Positions 53,081 through 63,840 of a stretch of DNA of 64,000 nt are shown here, piece after piece. The position numbers were made by a program, and so were the translations under genes. This DNA comes from Yponomeuta sedellus (taxonomy: Eukaryota > Arthropoda > Insecta > Lepidoptera > Yponomeutidae), in contig OW203734.1 in assembly GCA_934045075.1 (NCBI GenBank), positions 13,452,016 through 13,516,015 of the forward strand, given 5' to 3'. How positions within the stretch are numbered: position 1 is the first letter of the stretch; each line of letters begins with the position of its first letter. The notes beneath the pieces were generated by a model. That model was not told where the DNA came from. It was given only the letters and a program-made list of their open reading frames with translations, and ran no database searches.

Positions 53081-53520
53081 GTCAAAACTCATAAACGGTC
53101 ACAACTAATTTTGACTGTTAAAATCAGTCAACAGTTCTTTTGTCCAAAGCTTACATTTGAAATACCAAATGGTAGAAACACCTAAAATGATTCATCCATC
53201 ACTCAATCTGCGACAACAAAAATATCGGTGCCACGAAGCGCGTAGCGTAGCGCAGCGCGAAGGAGCATGATAGGGTGAAAATGTAAGACCGAAAACCACC
53301 TCGACAAGTATTTTTTATTTTGTGGTAGCTACAGCTATTACAGTTTTTCTAACAATGGTACCGGCAGCTCGGCGCGCAAAAATGTATTCGCGCGCGCGGA
53401 CGTTTAAGGCTTAGGTACGTGGCCGCGCGACCCGGACGTTTGAGTGGTTAGATACAAATTAGAATTTTACTTTATCTTTCTGCAGTCAAAACTAGTTTTG
53501 ACCGTTTAAGACTTTTGACT
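53081..53520. mobile_element. TIR element with GC-rich core
   Basis: CAGTCAAAACTCATAAACGG and, inverted, CAGTCAAAAGTCTTAAACGG; similarity continues TCACAACTAATTTTGACTG. The interior has GCG-rich stretches (AGCGCGTAGCGTAGCGCAGC near 53239 and 53375-53450). No ORF. Confidence 0.65.
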
Positions 53521-54295
53521 GACACAAACATGTAAATAAATAAAAATAATAAATAAAATAAATAAAAATCACTTTATTTGACACATAGTTAAACAAACAA
53601 TTACATGTTGTACTTACATTCTAAACTATATCCAATGGATCATACACTATTTATTTTGGTTAACCTTTTACACAATACAATTATATGAGCACTAGCGTTT
53701 AAACTAGGCCTAGCCTGTATCTTAAACGCTAGTTCCTTCCAGTGTTATAACAAATTGGTTAAGTTATTTGCCATTCGATGTTTATCCAACTTGAGGGTAG
53801 AATCTATTCGTGGTTGCAATTGGTTAGACCACAGGAAATGTGAACTTCGACAAAGTTTTTAAGTCTCGTGGATTTGAAAAATGAATATGAGATATGATTT
53901 TAGTGTCGCTATTATTTGATTGTGCCAGCATAATTATTAATTAATGTTGAGATTTTATATATATTTATAGATACATATATATTTATACAATTAGGTATAT
54001 TTTTTATACAATTTGAAGGACTGGAATTAGAAATTTTAAAAGTGCAAATTTTATTGTAATTATGTTCTTTTTAATGCACTAACCCGTGTTAAGGACCATT
54101 TTAAAAACCTATTTACAGACAACTGTACACAGTGAAATCGGTAAAGTTTTTAATAGTTACATATTGTTAATAATAGGTTCTATATCCAACCGACTTCGAA
54201 AACGAAGGAAGTTATCAATTCGACGCGCGGCACTTTTGGGTTTTAGGTAAAACCTACTTAATAAATATTTTTATTGATATTTAAGCATTGAAGTA
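53521..54295. other. No gene; SINE-A tail at 54060-54118
   Basis: TTTTAATGCACTAACCCGTG, then AAAACCTATTTA at 54068-54115 is a minus-strand SINE-A tail alone. The rest is AT-rich. Confidence 0.5.
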
Positions 54296-54299
54296 TAAT

Positions 54300-54490
54300 A
54301 TATAACCGGGGGTGGGCAGCAGCGCCTCCTGCAGTACAATTCCACCGAACTGCGATCCCCAACCCGTATGCCCAGCGTGGGGATTATGGGAATTACCCCC
54401 TATGATAGATAGCACGACGTGGCGCTCTTTAGGGGAGGGCTATGTTCAGCAGTGCACTAGTATAGCCCGACGACGACGACGACATAATTC
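54300..54490 (+). mobile_element. RTE-W 3' end with (GAC)n tail
   Basis: Codes ...TTWRSLGEGYVQQCTSIA then a GAC repeat; W is changed to C in QQW. Starts with a body (GCAGCGCCTCCTGCAGTAC) also seen antisense at 11960 and 21250. Confidence 0.75.
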
Positions 54491-56668
54491 AATCGTATTT
54501 TTTTCATATGTTTCGTTTCTTGTGTTAAATAAAGAATATTCTTATCTTATCTTGTCTCCGATGTCAATTATTTCTCAGTGTCGGTCCAATGTATATGAAG
54601 CTGTTTAGATATATTGTACCCTTTTTCTATATAAAGGGGTTATTACTATTTTAAAATACATAGCTTAAAAACATTGTAAGAATTTTGTAATAATTCCAAA
54701 TTTAGTTCTAATCTGTTATGACTTCCTCTCATCAATATGCCTCTCGTATGGTTTTTGGAATGGTTTTTCATTCAAAAATGAAATAAAAAATAATAATAAA
54801 AATAACGCCAGTTTAAGACCTTAAACTGTCTAACGTCACAGCTGAATCCGATAAAACGAAAACTTTCGCCTAAAAGGTTTCTAAAAAAATAGATTCCACT
54901 TGAGGGGCTAGCACTGAAATTTGAAAGAAGATTGGGTCGTGGACCTCGTGGATAAGTTTGAATTGCACCCAGCGGGACAGGACTGCCGGGGTGGGAAATG
55001 GCAGGTGTGTTGGAGGACCCAAGTAGAGTTTCATTTCACTATTTTGCGAGTAGTGCAAATATATAAGTATGTAAAACATATTATGTAAGTACAAGCGTTT
55101 CGGGTCACCGAAAATAACGCCGCGGTGCCCGAGTATATTTTTTTTTCGAACTAAGCTATATTGTTAACTACAGACTAGAAATAATATTTTATTATATCTC
55201 CAAATCTGGTTAGGTTAGGTTAAACTGTACAATCCGAGATAGAAGCTAGAAATAAAAAATGACTTTGTTGTTAGATACAACAATCAAGTTCTCTTCAGTA
55301 GTACATTCAACTGGACTAATTTATTAAAATCAACAATAGGTAATTTTAAGTATTGTTTATTTAAAAAATATTTATGATAATATTAATCATACATTGAAAT
55401 AATAAACACCTATTGGATAGTTAAATTTAGTTACATATAATACATACAAACACACAGACACAACACACAACACGTACACTCGAAAAGCATGACCGCCCTT
55501 CCTTTTTACCCACAGTCGGGTAAAAATATAACCATTGATTTTGTCATCTGCACGAAGGCCTATGGCCATTTCATTAAAAAATTTAGGATAAGCAATGGTC
55601 AGAATCAAAAGAAAAGTGCTACCGTAATATTATAGTCGCAAGACGAAATTCACAAAAACCTCAATCTCTTCGATTATGTTTCCTCTTTGAGCGTAATCCT
55701 CATTACTTTCATTAGAGAGCGACATGAAATAGGAGACACGAGGTCAAAAATGACTGCCAGTTTTCTGTCTCACAAAAGTCACGTATGCCACGGTCTAATG
55801 AAGACCCAGAGTGCTCGCGAGACGGGGAAATTCTCATTAGGGTGAAGTCGTATCGTGTATCTCAGTAGCAGGCGCAGCTTACGTGGTAAAAGAATTATGA
55901 AACACACGTATCGACTACGATAATTTGTTTGTTCGTTACACTTTATTAAAAACATTATAAACTTAAAGTCAAATAATTTTTAAAACCTATAATAATTTTA
56001 ATTCAAATTACAAAAAGTTTAAGTACCAGTGACGTGAAGAGACTAATGTTGGTAATAACGTAGGTTTGAAAAATATTGTCACTAAAAAAGAAACAAAAGT
56101 TAGATTAGGTAAAGTTGTTAATAAATTAATTATTTCACAGGACATTACATAAGAAATAACATGTACAAAGGCGAGCTTATCTCTGAGTAAGAGATTTCAT
56201 CAAATATTACATAATTCAATTCAATTCATTTATTTCAAATATCAAAATTCATATAAATTTGTAAGTAATCTTATGATCTTAGGTTAATCTTAAAATAGGC
56301 GGTAATAACGGGATACGTGCTCAAAATAAAAAAAAGACATAGATATAAATAATTAATACATAAATATATAGCTCAATGTTACGTGTCAGAGATATACAAT
56401 GCTATTTCAAGCGCTTCTTAATTTCAACTCATGAAGGAATTTGAAAACCACAGACGGTTGATTGCTGAAGTACAACCAGTTGTTTTGTCAAAATAAAGTA
56501 GCACAACCAAAACAGTAAAGTAACGCCTCGCAACGTACCATTAAAATTATTTGCGCAGATTTACAATGAGTGTTTCCGCATTATTCGAGACATTTGAGTA
56601 TGTTTGAGCGTTATATCCAGTGTAATGCGTGGGTAGATTTGAACATCGCAGAAAGTAAAATTAAGGAA
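54491..56668. other. No gene; LINE tail at 54495-54560
   Basis: 54510-54560 is a LINE-J-type tail (AATAAAGAATATTC, TTATCTTATC). GGTTAGGTTAGGTTA at 55208 is too short to be telomeric. ORFs at 54870-55094 and 55387-55608 show no known motif. Confidence 0.4.
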
Positions 56669-56784
56669 AAATCAAGCGAGATTTAAAAAAAAAATTTTTA
56701 AAGAAAGAACATTTTTCCTATTATACTCACTATTTGTGACGTCTTCAGGCCGAGCTCATACAGTGGAAGGAACTAAAAATTGAG

Positions 56785-56892
56785 GATAACCGCTGCCAGC
56801 TTCTTGGACACTCTCCCCAGCGTCTAAAAACCAAAATTTTAAGGGGAACCACTGCCAGCTTCTTTGCCACTCTCCCCAGCGTCTAAAATTGA
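56785..56892. repeat. 59-bp tandem repeat, locus 1
   Basis: ACTCTCCCCAGCGTCTAAAA starts at 56810 and 56869 (period 59), with AAGGGGAACCACTGCCAGC in between. The same unit occurs at 60767. Confidence 0.9.
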
Positions 56893-56915
56893 AGAAAATG
56901 ATGAATTGAAAAATT

Positions 56916-57166
56916 GACGGCCTCTATCTTGCAGCGGTTTGGCACGCTGACTCTAAAACCGAAGGTCTCGGTTTTGAATCCCGGCCGGATCAAACTAAGA
57001 AACGAACGTTTCTAGTTTGTCTCGGGTCTTAGATGGTATCTATGTCTTTATTGTATTAAATCTATCGTCATGTTAGCACCTGTAATATAATTCATTTAGT
57101 TGTACTTAGTATAAGGGTAACGAGATGTGACATAATGCCCATGAAATTTAATGTTATTATTAAAAA
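56916..57166 (+). mobile_element. SINE-B copy
   Basis: GACGGCCTCTATCTTGCAGC, B-box-like GGTTTTGAATCCCGGCC, AGTTTGTCTCGGGTCTTAG, tail GACATAATGCCCATGAAATT. Diverged from 20345. Confidence 0.7.
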
Positions 57167-57266
57167 TACCAAGCGAGATTTAAAATTACTTGAAAAGCAA
57201 GATAATTTCTCCTATAACACTCACTTTTTGTGACGTCTTCAGGCCGAGCTCATACAGTGGAAGGAA

Positions 57267-58045
57267 CGGAGATCTTTTCAATAGTAACAGATGCTGAGCA
57301 ATTAAACTGGACTATTTATAAATTTTACTTCCAATAAAACAGTCGAAAAACATGGCCGATATATTTAGAAGTTACGGTATAATGACAGCTTTGCGATGGG
57401 TTTCTTATTGATTCAGTCGTCTTCTTTGGCTAAGAAAATTTAACTTGTTGATTAAAAGTATCTTTGAGTTGTTTTTCATTCAAATTACATTATTTTCTCA
57501 GTTGACTCGTAAAGTGTAGTTCATTATCTCTGAGAAATTCTGGCAAAACAAACTTTTAGACTGCCAAAATACTAAAAACATCCAGCCGTAGCGATGGATA
57601 ATTATGCTGTTTTGGTCGATACTTGGATTTATTCCGAAGAATACGATGTTTAGGTCGATACTTGTAGCGACGCCGATAGTAAAAAAGTAAACTAAATTAA
57701 TATTGATGTTATTATTGAATAAAGTTCGATTTCCAGTATTTCCGCAGACTTTCCTTTCTAATACTAATCGCTAACCGTTCAAATACCTTGGCACTTGAAA
57801 TTGATAATCTGCGGTGGGCACGCGTGGTCATTATGCCCATACTGTCTTTCTGAGAGGGCTTGTGCCTTGGAGTGTTTATGTTTATAGACGTCTATAGCGT
57901 TGCTTCTAATCCTCCGGAGCGGCATAAGAACCTACATCAAATACTGCAGACCGCAGTAGGGTAGAATGGTATAGATAGGTTTTCTTGGCATAGTGTGACC
58001 TGAAATAAACCCCGAGCTACATATATTTTGTAGCCATCGGGATTT
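57267..58045. other. No gene; SINE-D body at 57775-57900
   Basis: GATAATCTGCGGTGGGCACG, CGTGGTCATTATGCCCATAC is a SINE-D body fragment. Otherwise unassigned. Confidence 0.45.
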
Positions 58046-58200
58046 TCTTGTCATCATCATTATTTTCAGCCCACCGCTGCCCACTGCTGGGTACAGGCCA
58101 CTTCCCCCAAATGCCATCTCTCAACATCTCTTACCAGCCGCATCCATCGACCCTCCGCCGACTCAACAGCATCGTCCGACCATCGGGCCGCTGGCCACCA
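58046..58200 (-). mobile_element. RTE-type LINE 3' end
   Basis: Antisense of a QQW-type C-terminus (minus: GGGGGAAGTGGCCTGTACCC, AGCAGTGGGCAGCGGTGGGC) ending in (ATG)n-like TGATGATGAC. Confidence 0.6.
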
Positions 58201-58204
58201 TCTT

Positions 58205-58350
58205 GTTGTAAATCAATCATCCGGGACCACGGCACCTGAAAAAGTGCCGAAACGTCGAAAAATTGTAAAAATGTAATAAACGTGCATAAATCCGTATAAA
58301 AACAGTTTTAGTTATGTCTACTGCTCGTGTTAACCTTAGAAAATACTAAT
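58205..58350 (-). mobile_element. PLE-1 single terminal repeat
   Basis: ATCCGGGACCACGGCACC, hairpin, GAAACGTCG, ATAAACGTGCATAAATCCG, family end CCTTAGAAAATACT at 58348. No second arm. Confidence 0.7.
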
Positions 58351-58369
58351 CAAACATCATCATTTTTTT

Positions 58370-58485
58370 TAGTAGAGATCACTTTTAGGGATGAGGCCGC
58401 CGTTTGTATTCGTAGGTTAAGAAACATATGTGTTATTTTCTTTTTTAGGCTCAATAAAGTGTTCTCTATCTATCTATCATCATAA
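58370..58485 (+). mobile_element. LINE-J 3' tail
   Basis: GTAGAGATCACTTTTAGGGA, TGAGGCCGCCGTTTGTATTC, CTCAATAAAGTGTTCTC and (TATC)n. Confidence 0.8.
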
Positions 58486-58850
58486 TCAGCTGGTGTCAGT
58501 CCACTGCTGGACAAAGGCCTCTCCCAAGACACACCACTGAGCCCGATCTTCGGCTCTCCTCTTTCAGTCACTGCCCACCGCATTGCGAATGTCTTCGCTT
58601 CACCTGGTTCTACGTCCTATGCTTCGTTTGCCGATTCGCGATTTCCACTCAACGACCTGTCTACCCCAACGGTTATCAGTCCTGCGGCAGATATGACCCG
58701 CCCACTGCGACTTCAATTTGATAATCCGTTGAGCTATATCGATCACTTTAGTTCTCCAGTTTATAACTTCGTTTCAGATTGGATTCCGCAGAAAAATACC
58801 CAGCATATCCACAGATGTTTTAAATTAATAAAAATTCAAAGTGGGACTAA
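58486..58850 (-). pseudogene. RTE-type ORF2 C-terminal remnant
   Basis: Minus strand: WGRQVVEWKSRIGKRSIGRR, ...EDIRNAVGS, ...EDRAQWCVLGEAFVQQWTDTS then (ATG)n/(TAGA)n. The family ending GEAFVQQWTDTS is a third RTE subfamily in this window. Internal stops present. Confidence 0.7.
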
Positions 58851-58854
58851 AAAG

Positions 58855-59225
58855 ATTTCGATATCAACCAATATGTCCCACTTTTGGGGCACCGGTCTCT
58901 TCCTGTATTGCAGGAAGGTTAGGCCATACTCCACCACGGCGGACAAGTCAGGGTTCGTGGAAGATTGTAAGACAGTGGCGGGCCTTACTGTCAGAAGTTA
59001 TCAAGCCGCCCATAAGGCTTCTGACATGGCTTAACGACTGCAATTACATGACAGCCGGCACCAACAGCTTATCGTGCCTTGCGAAGCATGGAAGCGCTCG
59101 GAAAAAAATGCCACTTAGCGGTAGTCACGAGATAGTCTCCCGTCCAGTACCTGACCACGCCTGTTGTTGCTCAACTCAAGTGATTGATTCCAATCACTCG
59201 GTTCCGCTAGGCCACGAGCGCTTCG
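58855..59225 (-). mobile_element. 5S-SINE copy, full length
   Basis: From terminal GGTTGATATCGAAATC (minus) to the head CGAAGCGCTCGTGGCCTAGC. The 5S-like core is altered: ACGGGAGACTATCTC replaces GGATGGGTGACCGTC, so Pol III competence is doubtful. Confidence 0.9.
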
Positions 59226-59654
59226 AAAAAGTTGACGCCAGACCATGTTTCTAAAGTGAAACTTTGGCTGTCGTGACTTCGCATGTCAACAGTCCCATCG
59301 GCCGTCTGAAAATTCACGACGTACCAAAACAATGGACGTGATTTCTATACAGCTCAACCTATTATTTGCTATTGACTCGCAACGAGGTGATATTTATCCT
59401 CGACCGCCCTTTTAGTGTTAACCTTGGCGGGTTAGTGTGGCCGTGTGTTAGGGCGACGTTTAATAAGGGCAGGCCCAGGCATCGATCAGATTTATTGTTC
59501 CCTCTTTATTGGATGGCTTTCAATAAATTTGAAGACCGAGTTCCTGAAGATTTTCTAGGCAGGTCGCGAAACTATTTGTCTTCGTTCTGAAACTTCACTT
59601 GAGCTGGTTGGGTTAAAATATAATAAGAAAAAAATAGAGTCAAATATATTGTTT
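59226..59654. other. No gene seen
   Basis: A 74-codon plus ORF (59366-59590) has no recognisable family features. Confidence 0.35.
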
Positions 59655-60205
59655 AAAAACCTATTTAGAGGCTAAAAATTTCACCCATGCCGGGATTCGA
59701 ACCCGCAACCTCTGGCTATCCGTGCCAGCGCTCTACCAATTGAGCTCAATTGGTAGAGCGCTGGCACGGATAGCCAGAGGTTGCGGGTTCGAATCCCGGC
59801 ATGAGTGAAAAAAAAAAATTTTAGCCTCTAAATAGGTTTTTAAATTTGTTCCTTAGCACGGGTTAATGCATTAAAAATAAAAATAGTATAATCATGTGGA
59901 TACAGTGATATCGTTCCGATGTTAAAACCTAACTGCAAAGTAGGTAGTCGGGGCTGTAAGTAATGCAATTTGCTTAAGTCAGATGTCGCTGCCTGTACGT
60001 GATACAGAGAATAAATAGTGTAAAGAGGTTCGAAATTTCACTGATGCCGTGAGTCGCCCATTGCTCAATTGGTAGAGCGCTGGCACGGATAGCCAGAGGT
60101 TGCGGGTTCGAATCCCGGCATGGGTGAAATTTTTAGCCTCTAAATAGGTTTTTAAATTTGTTCCTTAGCACGGGTTAGTGCATTAAAAATAAAAATAGTA
60201 TAAAT
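59655..60205. mobile_element. SINE-A three-part array including a full copy
   Basis: Order: minus tail and tRNA part (59655-59744), plus tRNA part and tail (59745-59892), plus full copy (59893-60205). The first two form a near-perfect hairpin. The last two join at AGTATAAT|CATGTGG as in the 35793 array. The full copy has A box GCTCAATTGG near 60063 and B box GGTTCGAATCC at 60105-60115. Confidence 0.9.
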
Positions 60206-60365
60206 ATATTGTTTACGAGTAAATGGACACAGACCACTGCTGTTCAAAAAATCACCTAGTTAAAACATCTTTCAATTAAGTGTGATTTCTTTTATGATCA
60301 ACCCATATATTTCCAGTCTATTTATTTTATTGATAATCTTTGAATAAATTACAACAAACACTGAA
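60206..60365. other. No gene seen
   Basis: Short AT-rich gap. Confidence 0.4.
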
Positions 60366-60767
60366 TTGTTAAATGACAAATACAGTGAAACCTGGCACAT
60401 TTGCCAGGTAAGATTTTGTACTTTTGGTGTGGTTCCAGTAGCTACTAAAAAAGCAGTTAGTTTTGCCGTTAGTTTTATAGAATTTGGTGGGACTATGAAT
60501 GTTGACACCCAAAGCAAATGTCTTGAGTTCAAGGAGTTTAAAAGAGATTTATTGGGGTTCAAGGAATTATCCATGTCAGACCTTAATAATTTGTCTTCCC
60601 GCATAAGTCGCGGTCTCGGGTTTACTCTTGAATTACTCGCGCCGAAATTTGTTGCAATGCCCATTACCTATTATTTATCTAGGGTTGAGTCATATTACAA
60701 ATATGCCATAAGGTGTCGAAAATTCCATATGCAATTAAAAGATCAAATTTCAGCCCGCATATGGTAA
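60366..60767 (+). CDS. Unidentified ORF, 133 codons
   Basis: MLNDKYSETWHICQVRFCTF... to ...FHMQLKDQISARIW. I do not recognise it. It is moderately GC-rich for the region and its stop overlaps the first 59-bp repeat. The minus strand is also open over 60272-60664 (130 codons), so strand and even coding status are uncertain. A donor-like CCAG|GTAAG at 60408 lies inside. It could be the end of an uncatalogued mobile element that carries the 59-bp repeats. Confidence 0.25.
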   Translation: MLNDKYSETWHICQVRFCTFGVVPVATKKAVSFAVSFIEFGGTMNVDTQSKCLEFKEFKRDLLGFKELSMSDLNNLSSRISRGLGFTLELLAPKFVAMPITYYLSRVESYYKYAIRCRKFHMQLKDQISARIW

Positions 60768-60890
60768 CTCTCCACGGCGTCCAAATATCAAAATTTTAAG
60801 GGGAACCACTACCTGCTTTTTAGACACTCTCCCCAGCGTCTAAAAATCAAAAAATTATGGGGGAATCCCTGCCTCGTTTTTTAATGCTTA
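60767..60890. repeat. 59-bp tandem repeat, locus 2
   Basis: ACTCTCC starts at 60767 and 60826 (period 59), with AAAATTTTAAGGGGAACCAC between and a third degenerate unit to 60890. Confidence 0.9.
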
Positions 60891-61461
60891 CTTTCCTTTT
60901 AGTTTGTTTATAACCTGACTGCAGGGGAGCTCAATGTATTTGGCTTTTACGTGTGTATGTTCGTATGTGATATTCTATGTCTTCTCATAACTTCTTAACC
61001 AATAGTCAGATTTTGGCAATTAGGATCTTATTGTCAAAATCATTCGATTTGTCGCGTTTTTTGCATGTTCATGAAAGCAGCATAAGGCCAATAAAAAATA
61101 ACGTCAAGACATGAAAATACTACTAAGTAATATTAGTAAAATCACTAAATTCAACAATATACTCATAATTCTATGCGAGGCAAGATACCTCGTACAGAGT
61201 TACAAGTTGGCCCCGCATGCTAAGCACTTAACGCTCAGTAGTCGGGTTATTGGTGTTTTTTTTTATTTATTTCAGTTTTTTTTTAATAAAAAGTTTAATA
61301 AAAACAAACCAGCAAAATTTAATCTCTGCCGTTGTGTAACGCATTTGAAGCTTAGTAACCTGTCTAAACCTTGTAAACAGTATCTAGGCTTTTCATGTGC
61401 TGAACTTTAAGTAACACTGATACCTATTTGCTTTATTTAAAACCTGTCTCCGAAATCATAT
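60891..61461. other. No gene seen
   Basis: A 99-codon ORF (61111-61410) is lysine and phenylalanine-rich from AT-rich DNA and not convincing. Confidence 0.35.
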
Positions 61462-61800
61462 ACAAAAACGGGTCTAGTTGCGATTTTATATAAAGCCTGT
61501 AAACTTCCCACTGCAGGGCACAGCCCTTCTCACAGAGAAAAAGTACGGGCTTAATTACCACGCGTGCCCACCGTGTATTGACATTTACAAACACTAAGGT
61601 ATTTGGGCACCTTAGATACTCAGGTTTCCTCACGATGCTTTCCTTCAAGGTTAGCGCGTGGTATTGCTACTATAATTTCACAAATGTGCATAACTTTGAA
61701 AATAACCCCATCAAATAGGAGTGCGTACTAGGTAAAATTTAATTATCTTGATTCCCGACCGAATTTCCGTATCTTACTCAACAAATAGTCGCGATTAGTT
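61462..61800. mobile_element. Degenerate PLE-2 ends flanking a SINE-D piece
   Basis: AACGGGTCTAGTTGCGATT at 61469-61487 and CAAATAGTCGCGATTAG at 61781-61797 are degraded inverted PLE-2 ends. Between them 61500-61700 is an antisense SINE-D (CCACGCGTGCCCACCG, CAGGTTTCCTCACGATGC). Confidence 0.5.
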
Positions 61801-61968
61801 CCATTGACGCTACGCATGAGCATCGGGAGTCGTAAAACATACAAATACCTGTCTACGTTGAGTAATGAAACAAGTTTGAAGTTTCCTTCGGAAGGTTATA
61901 AAGGGCTATACACATTGCACCGGACGGCGAGGAGCGGGCGCAACGAAGCAAACTAAAACAAACCTTAA
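61801..61968. other. No gene seen
   Basis: Short gap before the LINE target-site duplication. Confidence 0.4.
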
Positions 61969-61982
61969 ATACTCTTAAGGTT

Positions 61983-63839
61983 TTTTTTTATATATATAGT
62001 AGGAGGAGGGGAATACTCATGTATACCGCCGTGCCCTAACACACGGCGGCATGCCGTGTAGTCTTTCTCCCAGTAGCCTACGGACTAAACCCCTCCTCCT
62101 CTTCCATTTCTCCTCCAACATGATTGGAGACCTTTTAATCCATCGTTTTTTTTTGTACATTTTTATTTCTAATTGCGTGACCTGATTTGTCATTACTATT
62201 CTATACTTAAAAGTAGCGTCTAGGTATTAAAAGTAACATTGTATAAGTTGTAAAATTTGGACTACACAAACACTAAGGACATTTTCACAGACAAAGTACT
62301 TAATTATTATCACAGATTGTCAATCACTGATATGTTTCTGGAGCTCTGCGGATCCTTCAGTGCTCTTTCCTATTTTCTGCACTCTGTTTTGCTCACAAAA
62401 CAGTAGTCAGAAACCTACTTATTGTTTTTGATAACTTTTCTGACTATCTTTCCGCAGAACTCCAGAAACACGTCCCTCTTTTCATCATCCCTCATGATTA
62501 TGTGAGCGGTATCTGTGGTGATGCCCATTCCCAACTGGATTTGTGCATCACATCGTTCCCGGCCGTGCACCGGGCAGTCGAAGAGGATGTGCTCCAGTGT
62601 TTGCTGCTTCTCTATGTCACAGGTGCACGATGGGTCCGCCCTACATTTAAAACGGTGCAGATATTTGGCGAACCCACCGTGCCCCGTCAGGATTTGTGCT
62701 GTCACTTTGTCGGGCACCATCCTCCTGACCATCCGATGCGCGGCTCTAACGTCTGGGAAGAAGATTTTGGTGGTGGCTCCTTTTTCTTCCGTCTTGTATC
62801 TGCGGTCCCATTCGTCAAGCGAGTTCTGTCGAATTTGTCGCTTGACGTATGAGACCCGGCACTTGTCGTAGTGCGGCTTTGTTTTAAGCAGCAGCGAGGC
62901 CTTTGCCAGTTGATCAACTCTCTCGTTCCCCTCGATGCCCGCATGCGCCTTCAGCCAGAACAAACTAATCTGCTTATTTTGGCCGATGCAATCTTTAAGA
63001 TTGCTGCGCGCGCGGGCGGCGAGGGGATGTCGAGAGCCGTTTTCCACTAGCGTCTCCAGCGACGAACGGGAGTCACTGTAGATGCCAAAGGTTTTGGCGT
63101 CCAGCTTTTGGATCTCCTCCGTGGCTCTGCATATGGCCAGCAATTCAGCCTGGTAGACGGTGCAGTAGGACGGCAGCTTTAACTTTATGGACCGGCATTC
63201 GGCCTCCCCTCGCCAGATGGACAGCGCGGCCCCCACTTTCCCGTCCATTTTGCTGCCGTCGGTGAAGATTCTTTCGGTGGACTGCCTGGGTGTTATGGGC
63301 AGTCACTTCTTCGTCGTCTGCCAGGCACACGAATTGCAGGCTCATATGCCGAGCTGGGTGAGGAGTGTCGCTGAACGCGGTCGTTTGCTCTACCTCCCTG
63401 TCCGCGAGCTCCAGTTGTGGGATTCCCCGCTTGGCCTCGTAGAGAGCTGCCGCCTCCTGGATTCTAAGATCTAGTGGCAACAGTCCCGAGAGCACCAGAG
63501 CTGCGTTCGGGGAGATCGTGCGGTAGGATCGACACAGTTTTTGCGCGAATACCCGTTGGGCCGCGTTCAGCTGCTTCCTTACACACCACTTCTTCGTCGC
63601 GGAGCCCAAGCGCTCGCTGCGTACATTATGACCGGCTCCACTACCGCCGTGTAGATGGTCCGAATGACCTCGGGCTGGAGTCCCCAGCCGACTTTTGCGG
63701 CTCAGGACAGCTGGCGGTAGACGTTCAAAGCTTTTTTGCAGACGTAGCTCGCGTGGGTGTTGAACGTCAGCTTGTCGTCTATCCAGAGACCCAAAAGTTT
63801 CAGCTCTTTTGACATCGGTATGTCGATGCCGCCCATGGC
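61983..63839 (-). mobile_element. 5'-truncated RNase H-bearing non-LTR retrotransposon
   Basis: A 1.86-kb insertion between perfect 14-bp copies of ATACTCTTAAGGTT at 61969-61982 and 63840-63853. The minus-strand 3' end is an A-rich tract (plus T run from 61983). Order in sense: end of the RT region, connector, RNase H, zinc-knuckle-like end, about 430-bp 3' UTR. The RNase H after the RT points to the I/R1 group of non-LTR elements; jockey proper lacks it. Confidence 0.92.
62415..63300 (-). pseudogene. Non-LTR ORF2: RNase H domain and C-terminus
   Basis: The frame is open from about 63300 to the stop at 62415, further upstream than its first Met at 63248: TERIFTDGSKMDGKVGAALS gives catalytic Asp, YQAELLAI the Glu, GIYSDSRSS the second Asp, and LKAHAGIEGNERVDQLAK the His and last Asp. 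So all RNase H active-site residues are kept. A CTCDIEKQQTLEHILFDCP zinc-knuckle-like motif follows near residue 212-230. It degrades the RNA strand of the RNA/cDNA hybrid during target-primed reverse transcription. A frameshift near 63300 separates it from the upstream part. Confidence 0.88.
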
Positions 63840-63840
63840 A
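63145..63840 (-). pseudogene. Non-LTR ORF2: end of RT and connector region
   Basis: Sense order: MGGIDIPMSKELKLLGLWID, DKLTFNTHASYVCKKALNVY, RQLS-stop-AAKVGWGLQPEVIRTIY, TAVVEPVIMYAASAWAP, frameshift near 63600, QLNAAQRVFAQKLCRSYRTI, SPNAALVLSGLLPLDLRIQE. LLG-x-x-ID-x-L-F-x-H and the later QR-x-F-x-K-x(3)-YRT-(I/V)-S-x-(N/E)-A-x-x-(V/L)-L-(S/A)-G-x-(L/T)-P-L-x-L are standard for the RT end of I/R1-type elements. One stop near 63704 and two frameshifts make it dead. The catalytic RT core is beyond the 5' truncation. Confidence 0.8.

Larger units (their letters stand above)
56669..57266. repeat. Direct repeats of about 100 bp flanking a 59-bp array and SINE-B
   Basis: 56671-56772 and 57168-57266 share AAGCGAGATTTAAAA, then TGTGACGTCTTCAGGCCGAG and CTCATACAGTGGAAGGAAC. 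Between them lie the 59-bp repeats and a SINE-B. This looks like a tandem duplication later split by a SINE. Confidence 0.75.

Noticed and set aside
55200..55225. Telomeric (TTAGG)n
   Set aside because: Only about three units, too short to be more than chance.
58205..58262. Hammerhead ribozyme in the PLE-1 repeat
   Set aside because: A stem-loop followed by GAAAC fits half of the core known from Penelope-like elements, but the CUGANGA strand is not present in the expected place in PLE-1 or PLE-2.
61111..61410. 99-codon plus ORF
   Set aside because: Crosses T and A runs and has no identifiable motif.
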